A DNA stretch of 8,106 nucleotides from Reyranella sp. (GTDB lineage Bacteria > Pseudomonadota > Alphaproteobacteria > Reyranellales > Reyranellaceae). The stretch is from contig JAUXRT010000601.1 in NCBI GenBank assembly GCA_030681635.1, positions 1-8,106 of the forward strand, given 5' to 3'. This document shows positions 5,310 to 8,106 of this stretch, one piece after another (within the stretch, counting starts at the first letter, position 1; each line of letters starts with the position of its first letter). A model generated the notes under the pieces. It was not told the DNA's origin. It did not search any database and saw nothing but the letters and a program-made list of their open reading frames with translations. The position numbers and the translations under genes are program-made.

Positions 5310-6432
5310 CGTGATACCACCCCAATGCCTTCTCGAATTTCCCGAAGGTCTGCACGCGGTTGGCGCCGCTCCTGAAATTGCTCTGAACGGTGGCGCCGAC
5401 GGCGAAATCCTCGTCGAGCGCGGACAGGATCAGGTCCTGGTTGGTCTTCCAGTAGCTTTCCGGCTTCTTCGCACGCTCCACGGGATCGACGAGGATCGAG
5501 ACATTGATCAATGCCTCGTCGGGTGACACCGGGAAGCTGGTGAAGACGCCGCAATGGTCCTGGGTGTAGGCCAGCACCGTGTTGGGGAAGAGATTGTAGA
5601 GCACGACCGCATGTTCGCGGAGCTGCCAGGTCTCGCGCGGCTGGCTCTCTACTTCCAGGATCGACGGCTTGCAGACGGCGAAGCGGGAATGACGCTCGCG
5701 GCGTTCGTAGGCGGTGATGTTGTCAAGGAACAGCGGCGCCACGCTGGCACCGTGCAGGTACCGGAAGTGGTAGAGTTCGAGGAAGGTGTCGATCACCAGC
5801 TTCCAGTTCATGCGCGGGCGGATCGGCGTCGTGCTTTGCACGTCCCAGTCATGCATGTCCCAGGACGCAAGATCGGCCTTAACCGGCCCAAGAAAGCCGT
5901 CCATGTCGATGTCGGCGCTCTGGCCCGGTTCGAGCGCCGTCGGCACCACGAAGACCATGCCGCAACGCTCGGCGACGGCGAGCGGGCGCAGCCCGTGCGT
6001 CGCGCGATCGACCTCGCCGAACCAGGCGGCGTCGGTGATGCCCAAAAGCTTGCCCGTTAGGTCGTAGCTCCAGCCGTGATAGGGGCAGACGAAGGCACGC
6101 TTGTTCGAGCCGCAGGGCTTCAGCTCCACGGTGGCGCTGCGGTGACGGCAGACATTGAGGAAGGCGCGCAGCTTGCCGTCGGTGCCGCGAGTGACGAGGA
6201 TCGGTTGACCGGAGTCGTTGTTGGCGACGAAGTCGCCGGCCTTGCGCAGCTGGGCGGAGAAGGCGACCACGACCGGATACTTGCGGAACAGCACTTCCTT
6301 CTCTCGCTCGAAGCGATCGGGGTCGAAATACTCCTCGACCGACGTGTGGCTGACCTCCCCGTCGTCACGCGCGTTGGCGCGCGCCATGCCGTTCATGCGT
6401 TCGATATAGGCCACCTGGTCGACGTGCTGCAT
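5284..6432 (-). CDS. Rieske non-heme iron oxygenase, large (alpha) subunit
   Basis: A 382-residue aromatic-ring-hydroxylating-type oxygenase. The N-terminal Rieske [2Fe-2S] domain has C95-R-H97 and C116-P-Y-H119. The catalytic domain contains NWK (209-211) followed by the mononuclear iron ligands H222 and H227, with D342 (in LDEDFAVG) as the likely third ligand. The residue three before H222, which in naphthalene dioxygenase is the bridging Asp, is E219 here; a Glu at this place is known from carnitine oxygenase CntA. Enzymes of this kind insert oxygen using electrons from a separate reductase or ferredoxin; none is encoded in the window, nor is a beta subunit. Substrate unknown. The start is the ATG at 6432, preceded by GGAG 6 nt upstream, 14 nt after the stop of the upstream SDR gene. 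The open frame continues further back, but only as out-of-frame SDR sequence. Confidence 0.93.
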   Translation of the reverse strand: MQHVDQVAYIERMNGMARANARDDGEVSHTSVEEYFDPDRFEREKEVLFRKYPVVVAFSAQLRKAGDFVANNDSGQPILVTRGTDGKLRAFLNVCRHRSATVELKPCGSNKRAFVCPYHGWSYDLTGKLLGITDAAWFGEVDRATHGLRPLAVAERCGMVFVVPTALEPGQSADIDMDGFLGPVKADLASWDMHDWDVQSTTPIRPRMNWKLVIDTFLELYHFRYLHGASVAPLFLDNITAYERRERHSRFAVCKPSILEVESQPRETWQLREHAVVLYNLFPNTVLAYTQDHCGVFTSFPVSPDEALINVSILVDPVERAKKPESYWKTNQDLILSALDEDFAVGATVQSNFRSGANRVQTFGKFEKALGWYHEEIADALR

Positions 6433-6446
6433 CGCCTGCTCCGCCC

Positions 6447-7202
6447 TCAGATTGCATTCATGCCGCCGTCGATCACCAGTTCGGTGCCAGTGACGAAGCG
6501 AGATTCGTCGGAAATCAGGTAAAGGATGCCATAGGCGATATCCTCGGGCATACCGAATTCGCCGAGCGGAATGTGCTTGCGCATCCGTTCCCTGGCCTTG
6601 TCGCCGGGCAGGATGCCCTCGCCCATCGGCGTCAGGATGACGCCGGGATGCACCGAATTGCAGCGCACCTTGTAGCCCTTGCGGGCACAGTCGATGGCCA
6701 CGGTCTTGGTGAACTGCCGTACCGCGCCCTTGCTGGCGCCATAGGCCGAGAGATCCGGCGTACCGATGAAAGCCGCGAGCGACGAGAGATTGACGATCGA
6801 ACCGCCGCCCGACCCGCGCATCGCCGGCACGCCATGCTTGCAGCCCAGGAACACGCCCTGGACGTTGATCGACAGGACGCGCTGCCACTGCTCGACCGTC
6901 TCGCTCTCAAAGGTCGAGGGGAACGGTCCTGCGATGCCGGCATTGTTCACCAGGCCATCCAGCCGGCCCTCGCGCGCCAGGATATCGTCGATGACCCGCT
7001 TCCAGTCGGCTTCCTGCGCGGTGTCGTGCACCAGAAAGCGAGCGCGCGCCCCGGCCTGCTGCACCGTTTCCAGGCCACCCGGCTGGTTGATGTCGGTCGC
7101 GATCACCGTGGCGCCCTCGGCCGCCAGCAGCTTCGCAGCAGAGCGGCCGATGCCCGATCCCGCACCCGTCACAAGGACGACCTTGTCCGCAACCCGGCCC
7201 AT
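6447..7202 (-). CDS. SDR family oxidoreductase, probably NAD-dependent
   Basis: A 251-residue classical SDR. It shows TGAGSGIG (12-19), D37 at the end of the second beta strand (indicating NAD(H) preference), NNAG (86-89), and the catalytic set N113, S141, Y154 and K158. PG at 186-187 and the C-terminal GTELVIDGGMNAI are typical. It is the first gene of a minus-strand pair; the Rieske oxygenase starts 14 nt after its stop, so the two are almost certainly co-transcribed. I infer that it oxidises an alcohol or diol made by that oxygenase, or prepares its substrate; the sequence alone does not give the substrate. The ATG at 7202 has AAAGGA 4 nt upstream. It is divergent from the isomerase-like gene across 73 bp. 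Confidence 0.93.
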   Translation of the reverse strand: MGRVADKVVLVTGAGSGIGRSAAKLLAAEGATVIATDINQPGGLETVQQAGARARFLVHDTAQEADWKRVIDDILAREGRLDGLVNNAGIAGPFPSTFESETVEQWQRVLSINVQGVFLGCKHGVPAMRGSGGGSIVNLSSLAAFIGTPDLSAYGASKGAVRQFTKTVAIDCARKGYKVRCNSVHPGVILTPMGEGILPGDKARERMRKHIPLGEFGMPEDIAYGILYLISDESRFVTGTELVIDGGMNAI

Positions 7203-7223
7203 GCGTTCCTTTCCCGATCTTTT

Positions 7224-7262
7224 CTTGTCGCCAAGCTAGAAGCGGCGCAGGCTTGCCACAAG
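7224..7262. promoter_or_regulatory. Extended dyad in divergent intergenic region, candidate operator
   Basis: CTTGTCGCCAAGC (7224-7236) and GCTTGCCACAAG (7251-7262) are imperfect inverted copies: CTTGT and CAAGC match on both arms, with two or three differing bases between them. The dyad occupies the middle of the 73-bp region between two divergent genes, where both promoters must be. No convincing -35/-10 pair was found for either direction. It could be a regulator site controlling both genes. Confidence 0.4.
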
Positions 7263-7275
7263 ACGAGAGGATTGC

Positions 7276-7872
7276 ATGACCCGCACGCTGGAATTCTATT
7301 ACGACTACGGCAGCCCCTACAGCTATCTGGCCGACACCCAGGTCGAGGCCATCGCCAAGCGCGCCGGCGCCGCGCTGGTGCGCAAGCCGATGCTGCTGGG
7401 CGGCGTCTTCAAGGCGACCGGCAATGCCTCGCCGATGACGGTCGAGCAGAAGTCGAAATGGAGCGCCTTCGACATGCCACTGTGGGCCGGGCACTACGGC
7501 GTGCCGTTCCAGCGCAACCCGTTCTTTCCGGTGAACACGCTGGCCCTGATGCGGGGCGCCGCGGCGGCCCAGATCGACGGCCTGTTCGAGCGCTACCATC
7601 CCACCATCTACAAGGCGATGTGGGTGGAGGGCCGTAACCTCAACGATATTGCCGAAGTGGCGGCCGTACTGACCGCCGCGGGCCTCGATGCCCGGAAGTT
7701 CGGGAGCCGGATCCAGGATCAGGACGTAAAGGATCGCCTCAAGGCCACGACCGACGAAGCCGTGGCGCGCGGCGTGTTCGGCGCGCCAACCAGCTTCGTG
7801 GGCGATATGATGTTCTTCGGCAACGATCGTCTGCCGTTCGTCGAAATGGCCCTCAAGGGAGAGCTCAAGTGA
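7276..7872 (+). CDS. 2-hydroxychromene-2-carboxylate isomerase-like protein (DsbA fold, kappa-class GST)
   Basis: A 198-residue protein matching the usual length of HCCA isomerase/kappa GST proteins. The N-terminal motif FYYDYGSPYSYLA (7-19) places S13 where NahD-type enzymes have the serine near the glutathione thiol; there is no CxxC, so it is not a disulfide oxidoreductase. The helical insert spans about 45-160, with NPFFPVNTLALMRG at 81-94. The thioredoxin-fold cis-proline loop is GVFGAPTSFVG (166-176), followed by FFGNDRLPFVE, which is typical of the family. NahD isomerises 2-hydroxychromene-2-carboxylate in naphthalene degradation, but many relatives have other glutathione-linked roles. 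The ATG at 7276 has GAGAGG 5 nt upstream. It is divergent from the SDR/Rieske pair, and its last codons overlap the next gene. Confidence 0.88.
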   Translation: MTRTLEFYYDYGSPYSYLADTQVEAIAKRAGAALVRKPMLLGGVFKATGNASPMTVEQKSKWSAFDMPLWAGHYGVPFQRNPFFPVNTLALMRGAAAAQIDGLFERYHPTIYKAMWVEGRNLNDIAEVAAVLTAAGLDARKFGSRIQDQDVKDRLKATTDEAVARGVFGAPTSFVGDMMFFGNDRLPFVEMALKGELK

Positions 7873-8106
7873 AAAGACTCGGTGTACTCGTCGCGGCTGG
7901 CTTCCTCTTCGCCGCCGCGCCCTCTTTCGCCCAGACCGTCGGCACCTGCCCGCGCGGCGGTGGCGGCAACCAGCCCCCGCCGGCGCGGGTGCTGTTCGAT
8001 CTCGGCAGCGCCCAGCTGCGGGCCGCCGACAAGCCGGTCATCGCCCAGGCCGCGGCCACGGCCAAGGCACGGCAGGTAACGGTCATCTGCCTGATCGGCC
8101 ACACCG
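7869..8106 (+). CDS. Secreted OmpA-domain protein, N-terminal part (3' end outside window)
   Basis: The frame starts at GTG 7869, overlapping the upstream TGA by 4 nt (GTGA), with AGGGAG 7 nt before it, and stays open to the window end (79 codons). Residues 1-21 form a signal peptide (K2, R3, hydrophobic core, SFA cleavage before Q22). A Gly/Pro-rich stretch around 30-38 leads into an OmpA-C-like start: VLFDLGSAQLRAADKPVI (41-58, with the FD.GSA.L pattern) and VTVICLIGHT (70-79), corresponding to the family's GHTD strand. OmpA-like domains bind peptidoglycan, so a periplasmic or outer-membrane location is likely. Two cysteines, C27 and C74, could form a disulfide. No lipobox cysteine follows the signal. 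The short distance between signal and domain suggests a small protein, but its end is not visible. Confidence 0.8.
   Translation, partial: MKRLGVLVAAGFLFAAAPSFAQTVGTCPRGGGGNQPPPARVLFDLGSAQLRAADKPVIAQAAATAKARQVTVICLIGHT

Noticed and set aside
6433..6888. 152-codon N-terminal extension of the Rieske oxygenase frame
   Set aside because: It is out-of-frame SDR coding sequence. The ATG at 6432 has a good ribosome binding site, gives the normal family N-terminus and follows the SDR stop closely.
6573..7637. 354-codon plus-strand open frame opposite the minus-strand SDR and into the isomerase-like gene
   Set aside because: It overlaps two well-supported genes in other frames and crosses the divergent intergenic region; no domain is recognisable.
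1..8106. CRISPR array, transposase, tRNA/rRNA, prophage or toxin-antitoxin genes
   Set aside because: No regularly spaced repeats, terminal inverted repeats, RNA gene folds or matching protein motifs were seen on either strand.

Overview
The window is GC-rich and densely packed with genes. Its gene content (DUF4159 protein plus VWA-like membrane protein, pirin, several SDRs, a Rieske oxygenase and a kappa-GST/HCCA-isomerase-like protein) suggests an alphaproteobacterial chromosome, possibly of Rhodospirillales/Reyranella type. That placement is an impression from protein style, not a search. There are no rRNA or tRNA genes, insertion sequences or CRISPR arrays, and no gap between genes exceeds about 190 bp.

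Layout. (1) Bases 2-2871, plus strand: the tail of a DUF4159 protein overlaps by 4 nt a 694-residue membrane protein with a VWA-like MIDAS motif and a glutamine-amidotransferase-like region that lacks cysteine. These look like the end of a MoxR/DUF58/BatA-type operon whose earlier genes lie upstream of the window. (2) Bases 2970-3686: a pirin-family bicupin with all four metal ligands, flanked by two different short tandem repeats and followed by a strong intrinsic terminator. (3) Bases 3778-5096: a classical SDR and a small exported protein of unknown function, 26 nt apart. They are probably transcribed from a promoter that overlaps the pirin terminator, and they are followed by a run of four hairpins. 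(4) Bases 5284-7202, minus strand: a classical SDR (transcribed first) and a Rieske non-heme iron oxygenase alpha subunit, 14 nt apart. (5) Bases 7276-8106, plus strand, divergent from (4): a DsbA-fold HCCA-isomerase-like protein, overlapped by the GTG start of a secreted OmpA-domain protein cut by the window edge.

How the genes may work together. Groups (4) and (5) share a 73-bp intergenic region with an extended dyad and combine a hydroxylating oxygenase, an NAD-type dehydrogenase and a glutathione-dependent isomerase/transferase. This resembles a small oxidative catabolic or detoxification module, but there is no ring-cleavage enzyme, ferredoxin, reductase or beta subunit in view. Nothing here is clearly a new defence or mobile system. 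The less ordinary material is in the intergenic DNA (terminator-promoter overlap, tandem repeats, hairpin array, divergent dyad) and in the uncharacterised 172-residue exported protein.
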